Assembly: GCA_964017195.1 (NCBI GenBank)
Contig: OZ024887.1
Coordinates: forward strand, 60,031,311 to 60,095,310
DNA: 64,000 bases
Reading direction: 5' to 3'
DNA from: Siderastrea radians
Taxonomy: Eukaryota; Cnidaria; Anthozoa; Scleractinia; Rhizangiidae
Shown here: piece after piece, positions 11,137-24,205 of the stretch
Position numbering within the stretch: position 1 is the stretch's first letter
Layout of the letters: every line of letters begins with the position of its first letter
Translations under genes and position numbers: made by a program
The notes under the pieces: generated by a model
Databases searched by the model: none
What the model saw: the letters and a program-made list of their open reading frames with translations, nothing else
Told to the model about the DNA's origin: nothing

Positions 11137-12812
11137 ATGTCTTTTTTGGGAAGTGATTGAACGTAATGACAATGGGTTAAATACTGGTGGGTAAAAGAAC
11201 CCTTCCCAGAAAAACAATTTAAACCAACCAAAGTGTTTCCTAAATAAACAGTGGTACCAGTTTAATACCTGCTTGTGCAGTGATTTGCTATATTAGTTCA
11301 TGATCGGCATCTGCAGATGAAAAACTTGTAGCTGCCACTCCAAGAACACTAGCCATATGCTACAATAGAGAAGAAAAAAGTACTTAATGCAATTATAAAA
11401 ACATAGTATACGACAAAACGAGAGCTAAATTAAGTGTATTGTAGGACAAACAATGCCTGTCTCTCATACACTGTCGTGCATTTTAAATAATACCAGGAAC
11501 TTCTGTTGTTGTTTTTTTTTTTCAGATTATCCCAGTCAAGGTTCAGAGCGCAATAATCTGGTCACAGAAGAGCTATAACAAATTTAGTTGCAATTCAATG
11601 GCCTTTGTTGACAAAGGGCTGATGCTTAAAACATAAGCTTTTGAATTTCTCTACAGTGACCAGTTCACATTATGAACTCGGTTTATAGACCCAAGTGTTT
11701 GCGTTTTATTTCTACGTTAACGCCGCTCCACAGCCCCTTTAGATACTAACACCTTTATTCACTCAATCTGTAGAAAGGCAAGGGTTTGGGGGGGATTGTT
11801 TAAGAATTCTGGAGAGCTAGCCTGAGAAAACAGCCGACGTTTCGCGAGGTCGCCACTTGAGCCCTCGGAAAACGACGTCTGAATAATGAGCGCAGAAATT
11901 CCATACTGATGACGCGTCACCACCCAGATCTAGGTAGTGGTTCTGATTGGCTGAAACGAAATTCCCTTACCTTCTGAATATCGCAACCATTATCTGAAGT
12001 TGATTTCACTGGAGGAAGCACTCTATGCGAAAACAAATAATTAAATTGCAACTATTTGAGGTCAAGGTTTGACAAATATAAAACATTCTCTAACTGATTC
12101 TCAAATTTGACTACAAAGAATTTCCATGGTAAAGAAAACCAGGCTTCTGTCCACTGGCGTAACCATACCTTACAGAGGAGAGAGACAAGGGGTGTGAACT
12201 AGATTCCACACCATACCTTTTCACTACTGGTGCCTAGCCCTCTTCCTTGATGGCTGTTAAACCACTTTCTCTTCTTTTTTTGTTTCGACACTTTACATTG
12301 TACTTTTTCCTATATCTGCCATTTCCCACCATCTACTAAAGTTTATTGCCTCAGCTTCCCTCCCAGATACCTTGCCCTTTGGTCCTGAGTTCTTCCACCC
12401 ATGTTTTTATCCACTACACGGCATACAATTCCTCTAAGTAAAGTTTTTGATTAACCCTTGCATTCCTAAGAGTGCCACCCCCGGGTCATTTACATTCTAT
12501 ATACTGGTTTTACAAACTTTTAAGTTTCATTTAGGACATTTTTCTCTACGGGTGGACGCACACGAGGGGGATAGTCATGGTATGGACTCCTCTGTGGACT
12601 TGTTGTAGTGACTAATCCATGCAGCAAGTCGCACACACGCCACAAAAGATACACACAGATATAAGTACCTTGTAGGGTTTTACACAAGGAAAGGAAATTG
12701 GACACAGGAACAGTCCAGATTTGGTTTCTGATTGGTTGTTTTGTTTGATCACAGGGAGACCCGACATCCCCGGAGACCCAGGGGCAGATAGTGACTGTCG
12801 GGCGAGGGAAAA
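11137..12812. other. Unassigned region, possible terminal exon on minus strand
   Basis: Not similar to the FP duplication units. The one gene-like signal is on the minus strand near 11360-11293. There a pyrimidine-rich tract ending in TAG precedes an open stretch of about 22 codons (MASVLGVAATS... ending ...DHELI) and then a stop. This could be a last coding exon of an unrelated gene, but I found no upstream exon. The rest shows no supportable feature. Confidence 0.3.
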
Positions 12813-12888
12813 GCCTGAATTTCAGCCGTCTTCTCTGGTCAATCACTCTCGGGAGTTAGCGACCAGAGGAGGCGGCTGAAATTCAGGC
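12813..12888. repeat. Short perfect-like hairpin
   Basis: Two 28-bp arms (12813-12840 and 12861-12888) are near reverse complements around a 20-bp loop. The arms include 'cctgaatttcag' and 'ctgaaattcagg'. It abuts the TIR element that follows. Confidence 0.7.
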
Positions 12889-14254
12889 TAAGGGCCGAAG
12901 AAGAACGAATAGTATCCCAGAATCCTTTGCCTCATGGAATTTCATGAAGATGGCGAATATCTTGTGACACATAGCGGTTTTTGTCTGTTTTCCCTTTGGA
13001 CTTGTTCACAGATAAGGCGTTTCGCTGGGGATAGCACACTTCAAAACACAAACTTACAACTTCCAATATGAAATAGGTGTTGTTTCTTTTGAATTTAGTA
13101 CATTAGAAATAGGTTTTTTAGATAATTTGAATAACAATGTCTCACGCCATCCGTTACCACCGCTTCAATGAGTTGCACGAAATTAATTATAGGTCTCTTT
13201 ATGTTTGAGTAAATTACAGAAACAGTTAAAATCTGAATAATTAGAAGGTATTTGGATAACTTTGTACCATAGTGACCCTTAGTGACCCGCCAGTTTCAAA
13301 TTTCTGAGGGTTCGAAAACGGTCCAAATCCCCGCAATTGCGAGTATCACGTTTTAACTCATATGGCGATTCCGCGACAAATGTAAGAGTAATAAGCAGGG
13401 TTAAAGGAGATTAATTGTGCTTTTTCTTTATTGTGCTTTCTGTGCTAGCAAGGAGTGAATTAATCGTTTTTGTTTTTTTAGATGAACTCAAAAGGAGCCG
13501 TGAAGATTACCAGTTATTAGCAGTTGCTTTCTCCTTGAGTATGGTCAACTGGGTGACAGATATCACTATCTAATACTGTCTCTTCTTGAAATGGTCGAAG
13601 TAGTTTGACATCAAACTTCGAGAGCGCAAATTATTGTTCCAGTTAATTGTCCATTGTCCTGTACATTTAAAAACTACTCGAAAAAGAATTCAAGAAAGCG
13701 ATTTTTAATACATTGCTTACAATCGTCAACATGTAACCAGATGTAACATCCTCGAGTAAACACAAGACATAACTCGCTGGATCTCGTCTTTAACAACGAA
13801 TTCGAATCGATGATCGAAACATGACAATTAAGAATATACTCACGGCGATGTCGCAAATGCGATTTATTTGAATCAAGTAGGACTGCACAAACGGATGAAC
13901 TGTTCTTCAACTGAGCGATCATCGATGTACTTCGAGAATAATCATGCCCTTCATCTGTGCAAGCTTTCGAGGAAACTCTAGCGAATTTCCTTGCAATAAA
14001 GTGCAGCATAGGCAAAAACTTTCAGCTGATCACTAAATTCTTTCACTGATACGCAGCGTGAGTACTAGACCAGACGCAGCATTACGAAACGGAGTATTTT
14101 GCATTGTAACACGTAACAAACGAAGCTGCCGCCATTTGAGAGAAACTCGTTCAATCGATCCCTCGAGAGACTGATGACGTCACTTCAGATTTTGATAATA
14201 TAGTTGCAAACGCAAAGGATTGTGGGATACTATTCATTCTTCTTCTGGGCTAAG
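12888..14254. mobile_element. 1.37-kb element with about 43-bp terminal inverted repeats
   Basis: The left end (12888-12930) and right end (14212-14254) are imperfect reverse complements sharing GAATAGTATCCCA and AATCCTTTGC. The interior has minus-strand open frames (for example 14015-13674, 113 codons) that I do not recognise as a transposase. It is probably a non-autonomous or decayed DNA transposon. Target duplication not resolved. Confidence 0.5.
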
Positions 14255-14279
14255 GGAAAGTCGGAAAAGGCGAAATAAA

Positions 14280-15400
14280 AAAAGGGGAAGAAAAGTCAAG
14301 GGCTTGACTTTTCTTCCTGGGTGATTGCGTAGCGTTGTTTTACCAGCACACATTTAGGGCGTACAGTCTATTGAGAATCTTGTGTTCGTATTTCGTCTGT
14401 ATATTTCAGTTCTAACTGAATTCTAGGGTTCGTTCATAAATGTACCCAGTCTTGTGGAAGGTTTTGCATATCTTAATCGTTTAAGTTACCTCTTAGGAAA
14501 ATCTTTTTTATGTCCATGTCAGGGTGATTTTAATACAAACACATATAAATCATTTTAATTTTAAATTATTATTATTATTTAATACCCCACCTGAGTAGTC
14601 TTGCATCATGATGTTTCTCTTGATTTTGTCACCTTAGCCATTCGACAGGAAGACGTCTGTCTCTTTTTATTAGCCTGATGCTAAGTTTGCAGGGTGAAAG
14701 ATTTTGGACTTTCTCCATTGTAAAGATTACAACTTTTCCAATAAGACTACACGGACGTGTTAACCAGAAGCTTACACATTTTTTCTTTTAGTCTATATTT
14801 CCGAAATGTATGTGAGAATTTAAAGCTGGCTGCAGTCGTTGAGTCCGTTGAGAACAATGACCCTAGCGCTTTAATTAACTTTGTCTTTTAGCCAATTTCC
14901 GCTCAATTCAGGAGAAGAGAAACGAGGAAAACTGAAAGAAGAGAGAAGAGGAGAGGTATGGAAAAAAGGAGAGGAAAGGAATGCTTTCGTGGAGCAGTCG
15001 TCGGCCAAAGGCCGACATGATAGGTTTGACTAATTGGCGTGTGGACACGCCCGAAAAACTCCTCTGGCACCCTGGGCACTTTATAGCGAAAGCTGAGAGA
15101 CTATTTATCTAGGGCCCTCTGAGTTTTTTAAAAACACAGTTCATTTAAGGAGGAAATTGCCACCACCTGGCTTACACGGCCAAAATATCTGAAAATGAAA
15201 CATCCTTCTCGGACACTGTTTGTACAAACACGAGCAAAACACATCAGTGCTCGATGCCAGGACACACTCAAAACCTGCTAATACGTTCCAATACACACAC
15301 TCATCAGGCTTTAGTAGAGGTAAAGCCTCAGACCTCTCACAACAAACTCTTCGGAGGCAATTTCCGAACACGAATCAACGATTTTAAGTTGCGCTTTGTA
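14280..15400 (-). repeat. Inverted copy of flank segments 7800-9250
   Basis: 14280-14900 matches the reverse complement of about 8600-9250, and 15140-15370 matches the reverse complement of about 7800-8030, in mirrored order. This indicates that an old inverted copy of the unit begins here, centred between 9.25 and 14.28 kb. It continues into decayed FP exons on the minus strand. No gene seen. Confidence 0.65.
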
Positions 15401-16380
15401 GAGAGAGGTTATCAACATACCTACTGATAAGACCCTAAAATAAGCTGTGAAAATAGACATGTTTTCCCACCCTCGTTCCCAGGACTTTTTTTCTTAAATT
15501 TTAAATTTGGAGAGGAGGGAACAAGCCTGGGAACGAGGTTGATATTTTTCGATATTTTTTGCACGATAAAAACCGACAGAAGAGAAACAGAAAGAGATCT
15601 CGTCTTTAATCACGCAATATTAACGGGCACTTCGTTATATTAAAAATTGTTAAAGTGGGCAAATCCCAGCTCCCATTGTACTCCCTCAGGACCCTCTAGA
15701 AAGCCCCCAGCTATCTTGAACATGCAATGGACGACAAAAATTACACGGGATAACGGCTGTTCCAAGTAGTCGGATAGTAAATGAGTGAAATCCTAAACGA
15801 AGACAAACGAGTACTGAGTTCGCGAATCGCGATAGCGGGTTCAAGAAAGAATTAACTGTTTTAAAGCACAGCTTTACGGAACGCTCAAACACCTCCGTAT
15901 GGAAGCGTAATTCTAGGCTTGCAACGCAATAAAATAGAATGAGAATGTAACAAAATAGCACGGACGATTGTTAAATTACAGGGGCATTGCGATTTTCTAT
16001 AACAGATTATTCATACAGCTGTTAAAAGCTCGACTGCAAGAAAGCCATATTTTTGCCTGGGTTTTTTCCTCCTTTGCACATTTCGAGTGCGGCTTAGCTT
16101 TCCGCCATTGACACTTTCAGTCGCAAGTTTTAAACTACTTTACTTTATTTTGTTTCTTTTTCTTATTTTTTCTCTACAACAAACAAGCTGACACGCTGAG
16201 TAAATACGACTTTTTGAGCGGAAAGGTACGATCTCTCGGAAACAAAATTAACTGTTTTTACCAGTTACCAGCACAAAAGTGTATAATTATATTTCCATGT
16301 CATATGGAGTTATATTCACTCAGTCTCTAACAGTGTGAAAACATTACATTAATAATAAAAGGCTGCCCTCTTCTCTTTAT
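15400..16380. other. Non-coding stretch before exon-5 remnants
   Basis: Contains fragments resembling FP 3' flank (the 'tataacagattattcatacagc' phrase near 16000, as at 9420) and low-complexity T-rich DNA. No gene supported. Confidence 0.5.
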
Positions 16381-16414
16381 ACACCAGCGATTTTAGACAT
16401 TCTCGAGGTATTTT

Positions 16415-16500
16415 TTGGCCAGCAGAAAGTTACAAGGCTTTGAGATCTCTAGCTGTTCAACATTGGTGTAATCCTTGTCATGATAAATGATCTCAACATG
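16415..16500 (-). pseudogene. GFP-like exon-5 fragment
   Basis: The reverse complement resembles the end of exon 5 (positions matching 'accaatgttgaacag', 'gagatctcaaagcc') followed by the 'ctcgagaatgtc' 3'-UTR signature. Acceptor and upstream exon are not recognisable. A paralogous fragment lies at 24104-24205. Confidence 0.6.
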
Positions 16501-16762
16501 CACCTTACAAGCACGGCTTCGCTTACGGAGATTTACGTCTAGGTTTAGACAGTTCAATTCAAAGTTGTCTTAGTAAGAATTTTCTTTCATCAGGTAAGCT
16601 GAATAAACAGGACCGTTTTGAGAATAGCTACGATCTTTGACTCAGTCACCAACAACGCAGTGTATAAATTGTCAGATGAAGTTTTATTTTCGCGATCTCT
16701 ATAAAAACATTACACTAATTATTTCCATATAGCACCGTGGTTTTAGACATTCTCGAGGTGGA

Positions 16763-16897
16763 TTAAGCCAGGCGAGAGAGACGAGCCTCTGAGATCTCTT
16801 GCCGTTCGACATTGTTGTAATTCAACATTCGACAATGCTGTGGTCAACACAGAGAAATCCTGGCATCGTGACAGCTGTGGGATTCTCGGGTTTTGCT
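16763..16897 (-). pseudogene. GFP-like exon-5 pseudo-exon
   Basis: The minus strand has an acceptor (GTTCCTTTGCAG), then exon-5-like sequence with PGF and VDH motifs. A frame break introduces a stop partway through, and the end (SRL-A, then TAA) is recognisable. Its duplicate is at 24491-24622. Both lie 3' of another exon-5 copy or of exon 4, so exon 5 has been copied more often than the other exons. Confidence 0.75.
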
Positions 16898-17258
16898 CTG
16901 CAAAGGAACACAGCACCAGAGATGAGATGAGCGACAATCCGGCCGATAATAACCTCACTCCTTCTTCCCTGCACGTGTCCCAGAATAGGGTAAGCTGTTG
17001 AGCTGACTCCATTTACTTCTCATAAGAAAAGTAAAACGGCCATTTTAGGTTCCACATATAAGTACATAACACACGGTAATTCGAGGCTTATGAAAATATC
17101 ACGGCCTATTACAAGTCGGCGGTCCTCGTCGTACCTTTTACTGTGTTTTAATTTTTAAGCGATTACCGTTGGAGATTTAACATACGTACGTACGAAATCC
17201 TCGTTAGAACTAGTACCTCCTGGATGTCAGTCGAAAAAAAGCAAATGAAGGTGAGGAA

Positions 17259-19407
17259 TTAGCTGGGAAGGTAGCTCCGCAGCCCCGCAATTGTAGACAT
17301 TCTCGAGGTAAAACAGGCCAGGGGAGAGAGGCGAGCCTTTGAGATTTCTTGCTGCTCGACATTGCTGTAGTTCCTGTCATTGTTTGTAATGCCAGAGCTT
17401 TGGTCAACATAGTGAAATGCTGGCATTGTGACAGTTCTGGGATTCTCAGGTTTTTCTCTGGAAAGGAACACAATTATATTCCTTGTAATGAACACAGCAA
17501 CAGAGATGAGGTGAGCGACAATGCGGGCTGACTGTGTACAGGTTTCTTTAAATAATAATAATAATGATAATAATATACTGCAGTTATTCTCAGAGTCACT
17601 TACTTAGAAATTGTTTTGAAGTGGCTTGAGTAACGACCACCTAATTCAAGTTTCGATCGAGTCGTCATTTTCGCCCAACAGATAATTTTGCTTCACGTAC
17701 AGCCTCTTCGCGACTGCCATCCATTCCACTACCTCGCATAACAGGTCTGTTCGGAGGAAAGTTCACGACCACAACCTGTACATCGTAGTGGACACAGTTT
17801 TGTCGACACACACAAAAAATGATACTACAATGTCAGTTTGGGCGATAAATTTAATATTTATCTTATACATGATGTAGTGCTTGCTTAAAAGACGAGTGGA
17901 TCGCCGATAATCTAGCCAGGATACAGGTGATCATTACAGTGAACGTTGCCGAGCGACACGTCGCTCTGGTTTAATTTGTCATGCTGTACAGAGTGGTCTG
18001 TATATTAAAAATGAAAGCTAGCGAGTAGTTTTTTACCCTGGCGATGTTCATGTTTCACTGTTTTTCAAAATGATCTTGTTCTAAGAATTTTACCCTGTTT
18101 TAAGCCCGAATGTTCCTGTGAGTGGAAAAGACACAACAGGAATACTCACAGTTTGCAACTCATATTGATATTCCCCCATTGCTAAAAAGCCTGTTTGTAA
18201 TGGTCAGTATATCTTCAGGGCGTTCAACGAAGGGTTTGCTGCCTTACATACACATTGGAAACAGCATTCCTTAACAAAATATCGCGAGGGCTGACCCCTA
18301 AGTGACAAAAACCTCCATGCTTTGTAAGCCCCTAAAACATAACACAAAATGGTGGAATATAATCAGTAAAAGTAGTCCTCGGTCACAAGTTTTTCGCTTT
18401 TGACCCTCTTCCCTTCCATACTGACTTTTTCTTTTCTCCCTTTGTACTGTTACATTATCGTTGAACTTTTACTTCACAGGGAACCTAAAATAAAAACAAC
18501 TAAAATAAAATGGTCACAAAAGGCCATTCTGGGTGCCTCGGGGTTGAATTGAGGTTTCACTGAAATTAACTTAACCTCAACGCCTTTAAAACGACAATAA
18601 TTAAGATCCTTGCATCCAGAACGTAACCCCATCTTATCACAATGCTATTTCTCTCTCCCTCTGTACCATAACACAATAGCTGAATTTAAAATGTTGCAGG
18701 AAAACTATTATAATTAAATGAAATACCTATAGAAACACTAGAGCAGCTTAGGGTCAAATAGCGATTTCCATGAAACTTTTGTTTGGACGTTACTGCGATG
18801 ACACCATTAAAAGGATCACCAATTAAAGGACAAAAGTTTAATATCGATGTGTGTAAAAACTGGCTCCTACTTACTGCAATACCATTTTCCAGTCTTCGTA
18901 TTGTTATATAATAGCTGAGTTTTCATTTCCCAAGGAAGCTAATAAAACTAAATAAAACACCGAGATACAAAACCTAAGGCAACTTACGATCAGCTAGAGG
19001 TTTAATCTATGCAATCTCAACATCACTAAAAGATAAAAGCTTAATATCCACTAAGGTAAAAATGTACTTAAACTTGCCAACAATGCCTTTTCTCTCTCCC
19101 TTTGTACTGTTATGTAATGTAGGTTATGTAATAGTTGAATTTTTAAATTTTGTGCTTGAGCTAACAAAACAACAAAAGAATAACTAAACAAGGCTTTGGT
19201 GATTTAGGGCAAAGCAACTGGCCACTTTGGTGAGCACTGAAATCTCCACTCAATTTAAAACCTAACATTTTAAGGTCCGTGTATCTGAAAAACGACTCTA
19301 ACTTACTTAACCGGTTTGCCCGTGGTGTTATCCTTCAGAGTGATGAGGTGGCCATTTATACAGCCCCCCAAGTGGAGTTTGGTTATCATCTCTTTCGAAA
19401 TCTTGCT
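17259..19407 (-). pseudogene. GFP-like pseudogene G, stop at chromophore Tyr
   Basis: Minus-strand exons in normal order. Exon 2 is 19407-19307, exactly 101 bp and open (SKISKEM...CINGH). Exon 3 is about 18331-18150, shortened to about 182 bp. Exon 4 is about 17800-17604, frameshifted. Exon 5 is 17457-17259, open (MPAFHYVDQ, VEQQEISKARLS), but its TGA has become TGT and the frame runs on to TAA. In exon 3 the codons aligned with the chromophore read Met-stop-Gly: TAA (18246-18244) replaces the Tyr codon. Splice borders are largely kept. No exon 1 was identified. The divergence from A-D marks it as an old separate lineage, probably dead. Confidence 0.85.
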
Positions 19408-19419
19408 CTGTTTGATTAA

Positions 19420-19888
19420 AACAAAAAATAAGCGCATTAGACAAGTTCGAAATGTGACTGCCATTTCACAACAGTGTGAGGAAGAGCCAAATTAATTCAT
19501 ATTAAAATTAAGTCAGTTTCTTTTTTTGTTTTTTGGTATGCAACTCTGACTACGTGCTGACCTTTGCCATTACTGGATTAGTCCCGTTGAAGTGTTTTGA
19601 CGGAAGATAACCTGCAAATTAAAGTCTGAGACAAGAAAAGAAAGAAAGAGAGAAAGGGACAGAGACAGATAGAAGGGGCGGGGGTACTCTGTAAATTTTT
19701 AGATGGGGTTGAGCTGCTGCGACTCTGAAACCCTTACCCTACACCAGGCCATGTTTAAAAGCCCTCTGAACACTACTCTAGCTACAACACAAAGCTCTAC
19801 ACCATCTTGGACTCAGAGTGCCAATTCCTGTTCCAGTTTCTAGTTCCTGTTCCAGTTCCACACTCTTCACAGCAGCTCGTACCCATCA
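19420..19888. other. 5' flank of pseudogene G
   Basis: This is where intron 1, exon 1 and the promoter of G should lie. I could not find the ATG|GTATGA exon-1 signature or the ATTGG/TATA promoter block seen in genes B, C and D. Confidence 0.5.
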
Positions 19889-20035
19889 GGCCCCAGTTGT
19901 TCAAAATTTGAATAGCACTATCCACTGGTTCAATCACTATCCAGTGGATAAGTGTTAGTTAGGGAATTCAATTGCGTTATCCACTGGATAGAGATTTATC
20001 CGGTGGGTAGCGCTATCCAACTTTTGAACAACTGG
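19889..20035. mobile_element. 147-bp MITE with CCCCAGTTGTTCAAAA ends
   Basis: The left end CCCCAGTTGTTCAAAA and the right end TTTTGAACAACTGGGG are exact reverse complements. The inside also carries mirrored 'ttatccactggata' and 'tatccagtggataa' phrases. It is a typical non-autonomous palindromic element with no coding sequence. Confidence 0.8.
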
Positions 20036-20039
20036 GGTC

Positions 20040-21740
20040 AGCTCTGTGAAAATGTGCCAACTGTCAGGAATTTGGCTCCCTGAAGCCAATGATTTGTCAG
20101 TTACTTCATACTGAATTTCTTCAGGAACTTCCTGGCAGGTAGGGAGACGCTGCCTACAGAGTCCTTTCTGCCTACTACATCTGTTATGTTGACTGCTACG
20201 ACAAATCATTTTGACAGGACTGCCCATGCAGCTAAAACATGGAGTAGCTTCCTCCCTACCCAGCCCTCCTACCCCCTCCCCCCAATCCCCCGGAAGACAG
20301 GGAGAGACATCCAACCACAAATCACTCATCTCTGATATAGCTTCTTGGTTGCTGATGCGCAGTAACTCACTGCACATTAGCATCTATTTTTACCCTGCTA
20401 TTGCTGTCTTACAAAACAACAGTTACGTGTAGGGAGTTAGCGAGTACGTGATGTCGCTGGCGTAACTGTTATGCAATCAAAATATTTCTTACTCAAAGTG
20501 GAAGTCAGCTGTTAAGCTATCACTATCATACCCAAAGGCCGATTATTTCATAATCTTGTCGCAAGACCTTTGATTTTGAGAAATAGCCGGATCGATAGCT
20601 TCTCATAGATTTCACTAGATTAAGCCTAAGCGGCTATTATCATCTTACAGTTGCTATGTTATGGAACATTATTTTGCCAACCACACTTATTCTGAGGCAG
20701 CTTGATTGAGGTCGGTACTGTCAAGTGCATCGACGTTTTCAAGCTCCCAGCTCTAATTTAATACCTCTACTCCTCTCTCCCATCCTCTTGCTATGGTGGA
20801 GCATCATTCCAAAAGTCGTTGAGATGAACAAGGAAACGCTGCGTTGAGCGTGCTTTCCGGGTTCCTTTCCGGTGTCTTTCCGGTGTATTTTCTTCCCCCA
20901 GAATCCCCCGAGACGATTTCTCTTCCGCTGGTTTAATAGTTTGCAGGCGCAGGAATTGCCTAATATCATGGATGCCAGTCATATTTTCTTGTAAAAAGTC
21001 GTGTATACTGGAAGAGTGTTCTCTTTGAATGATTTCCGTGGTCTAATTAAGGCTTAAGCATTTCCTTTTGTTGTCTGAGCGTCAAGTCGTACAAACCTAG
21101 TCGTTTTGGTTACTTTTGAATTAACTTGAGTGGTTTTCATATCAAACCGTCAGTGCCTCTCTGAGTGGAACATTTGCTGAGATACTTAGATTTTAGCCGC
21201 GGGAAAGAAACTTTCTGCCTTTCCAATTAAACACAATAGGTTTTAAGGAGAGATTAGGTATCAATAAAGGCTCAAAACAAGGAAAAAAGTATATTTGGAA
21301 GGTTAAAATAGCGACTTCGCTTGACAACGCTGAGAGGTCAGTCAAGGTCACAAATAGTATTCTTGGACATCACGAACTAAACAATGTGAATGCAGAGGAT
21401 TCTAAACTGTATAAAACTTAAATTTGGACAAATTGAAAAGTTGTTCGCGCTAATCCGTCTTAAGTCAATAAAACATTTCGACCATGAAATTCTGCCAGTA
21501 GTTTTTTTTTTAAATTTTTTTTCCTGCGATACGTGGTTAGTTGCTTACTTGCGCAGTAGTTGCTCTGGAAAGTATCGCGAGTAACCCACAATTTGATGGC
21601 GTGGAAGATATTGAACGCCTTGTTGTTGTTGTTTGGACGCCTTCTTTTTTCGCATATTTGCTTTTTAGGGTCTTTAGTTTTGGCTTCGAAGTTGTCAGGC
21701 TAGTGTTCTTTGGCGTCCAGACCTTCGCAGACAGAAGAGA
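20040..21740. other. Distal flank, no gene supported
   Basis: 20290-20980 has a diverged counterpart at 27840-28040 and 29770-30200, where a 1.7-kb palindrome separates the two halves. Short open frames here are not conserved in the duplicate and look incidental. Confidence 0.5.
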
Positions 21741-24103
21741 GGATCCAGAAATTCAGTTCTGACCAAATTTCTAAGTTTTCGTTGATGAATGTATCTAAGG
21801 CTATGGCAGGTTTTGCATGTCTTCAGCATTTAAGTTGCCTCTTAGCTTTCTAAACCGCGGGTCCATAAACAATTTCCGTTTTCCTTTGTCATTCACTTCA
21901 GGGTATTTTCTTAATCCAAACGGCTTAAAGATAAGTATTTTGAATACCCCCATGTCAGTAGTCTTATATCAACGTTTCTCTTAATGTTGTCAGCTTTGCT
22001 ATTCCGTCGAAAGTCATCGTTAGAACAGGTTATTTATTTCTTTAACATCTTGTTACTTGGTTTGAAGGGTTGAAGTAAGGTGGACATATTGTTAAGCACC
22101 AAGGCTCTTGAAGGCTATAACTTTTCCAGAAAGACTAAGCCGACAGGTCCACCAGAAGGGAGGGGAGGGTAATTGAGGAGATTCTTGTTGGAAATTTTAA
22201 ACAGAGAATCCCTGTTAAGGTGCCGGGCTTTAGCAGTTGAAATATAGAGCCGATCATGAGTTTTCTACCTTTGAATAAAATTATTTAGGCTGTTTTGCAC
22301 GTCCCATGCTAGCCTAACATAGGCACAAGGCAGCCAAGCAGCGCAGTGTCTTAAACCATGGCAGGGCGAAGGTGCAACATATGTGAGCAAATATTGACTT
22401 TCTTTCTTCTCTCGCGCTTCTTTTTATGCTGTGCTTACAAATGCTTGCGAGGTTCCGGCTAGTACCTAGGCGTTCAGTTATTGTGGATTCGGTCCTTTGA
22501 GACAATCACAACAATCGATTTGAATCCACTCAGGGGGTGGTGTACCCTGGCCACTGATAAGCAGAGGTTTGAGGGTCGTAAGTTTGCTTGTGGCCACGCG
22601 CACGATAAACGTCTTTTGACCCGGGGTAGGAGCGGTAGAACCCTGAGGGACTCCGGATGAAACTGGACCAATCAGAATGGGAAAACCAAAACGGTACAAG
22701 TTTTGTTGCCCTTCTGCTTTGAGGGGTAATGAATCTAAAATGCAGACTTCCTCACAGTAAGAAGACCAGCACAAACGAAATACCGTTTCCTCGTTTAAAC
22801 ACCAGAGGTGTTTAAAAGTGGAGCTCGTAGGTCCGGCGTTTACTAAACAGGGGAACTTTTTTGGGGGCACCCTGCAATCCTCTACGGAAATCATTGAACT
22901 GAGAGACTCAAAACGAGCCTGGCATGAATTCCAAACCTCACCCTGAACTACTCGCACGATTTCAGTCATCAGGCTTCTTTGAGTTTTCAAAATTTATATT
23001 CTCAATGAAATGTTGCTGGTTGCATATGCTCATGATCAAAAGACATAACGAAACTGAGTTTGACATTAAAATTACTCATCAGTGCATGTCAGCAGTTGTC
23101 TAGCTGACGATGAAAAGGAACGCTTAAAGACTTATTAGCTATTATTGCGATAAAATCATGGCTGAACAATCAGACTTAACCCATATCCGCAAACGGCAAG
23201 GTCATCAGTGAAGAATTTTATCTTGCAGTTCAGGACAATTTCCCAAATAAATGCATGTGACAGCGCTGACTGTGGTGCCTTAAGCCTTGGTCTGATACAA
23301 ATTGGCTAACTGACCACCGTTTGCCATTCCAGTAAATTGTGGGAGCTTTCAGCCAGAAAACTTGGAAGAAAAACACTCTTCATCTTAACGATGAACGCGA
23401 ATTCAGGCCGTTCCGGCAAAATGAGGTTTGTTTTCTTTTGAGCCTCTTAACATTTTTAGATGATCGCCATATTTGGAAGTTCCTCTAAGTTCCTCACGGT
23501 ACCCCGAGGGAAAAAACGGACGACGGCAGCTTTTGCAAATATCTTTATGGCTACCCTGGATCCCAGAGGTTTCTCTCGCGTGCTTTCGTGGAGCAGTGGT
23601 CGGCTAAAGACCGACATAGGCTTGACTAGGCACGTGGAAACGTAACCGAAAAACTCTTCTGACACCTTGGGCACCGGCTTTATAGCAAAAGTTGAAACAG
23701 ACTATTTAACAAAGCGCCATTCGGTTTACCACAAAAATAACACTGTTCATTGAACAAGCCTATAGGCACCACCTGGCTTACACGGCCAAAATTTCTGAAT
23801 GAAACATCTTTCTTGGACGCTTTTTGTACAAACGCAAGCTGCTCTGTTCACAGCAATCTTACGCAATTTTTTCTTTACAACAAGCAAGCTGAGTAAATAC
23901 GACTTTTTGAGCAGATAGGTACGATCTTTGGGAAACAAAATAAACTTTTTTATCAGTCACCAGCAGCAGAGCGTATTAATTGCATGTCAGATGGAGTTAT
24001 ATTCACTCAGTCTCTAGCAGTGTGAAAACGTTACGCTAATAATACTCCATCAAAGGCAGCCCTCTACTCTCTGTACACAGCGATTTTAGACACTCTCGTG
24101 GCA

Positions 24104-24205
24104 TCTCTGGCCAAGGGAGAGTGACAATCCTTTCAGAACTCTACCTGCTCAACATTGGTGTAATCCCCATCATGATTTGTGACCTCAGTGCAGTGGTCAA
24201 CATTG
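24104..24205 (-). pseudogene. GFP-like exon-5 fragment
   Basis: Reverse-complement similarity to exon 5 and the 'ctcg' 3'-UTR signature, parallel to 16415-16500. Too degraded for a frame. Confidence 0.55.

Larger units (their letters stand above)
14300..21000 (-). repeat. Old tandem duplication, first copy
   Basis: It shares ordered similarity with 21750-30200: flank at 14430-14870 and 21780-22230; the 'gctttcgtggagcag' block at 14980 and 23580; exon-5 fragments; pseudogene exons 4, 3 and 2; and distal flank at 20290-20980 and 27840-30200. Divergence is much higher than among copies A, B and C, so the event is older. Confidence 0.7.

Noticed and set aside
22478..22990. 170-codon minus-strand open frame containing SGVPQGS, a phrase typical of LINE reverse transcriptases
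   Set aside because: The phrase is not followed by the usual LGPLLF-type sequence and no other RT motif is nearby. The frame lacks homology in the tandem duplicate. Probably chance.
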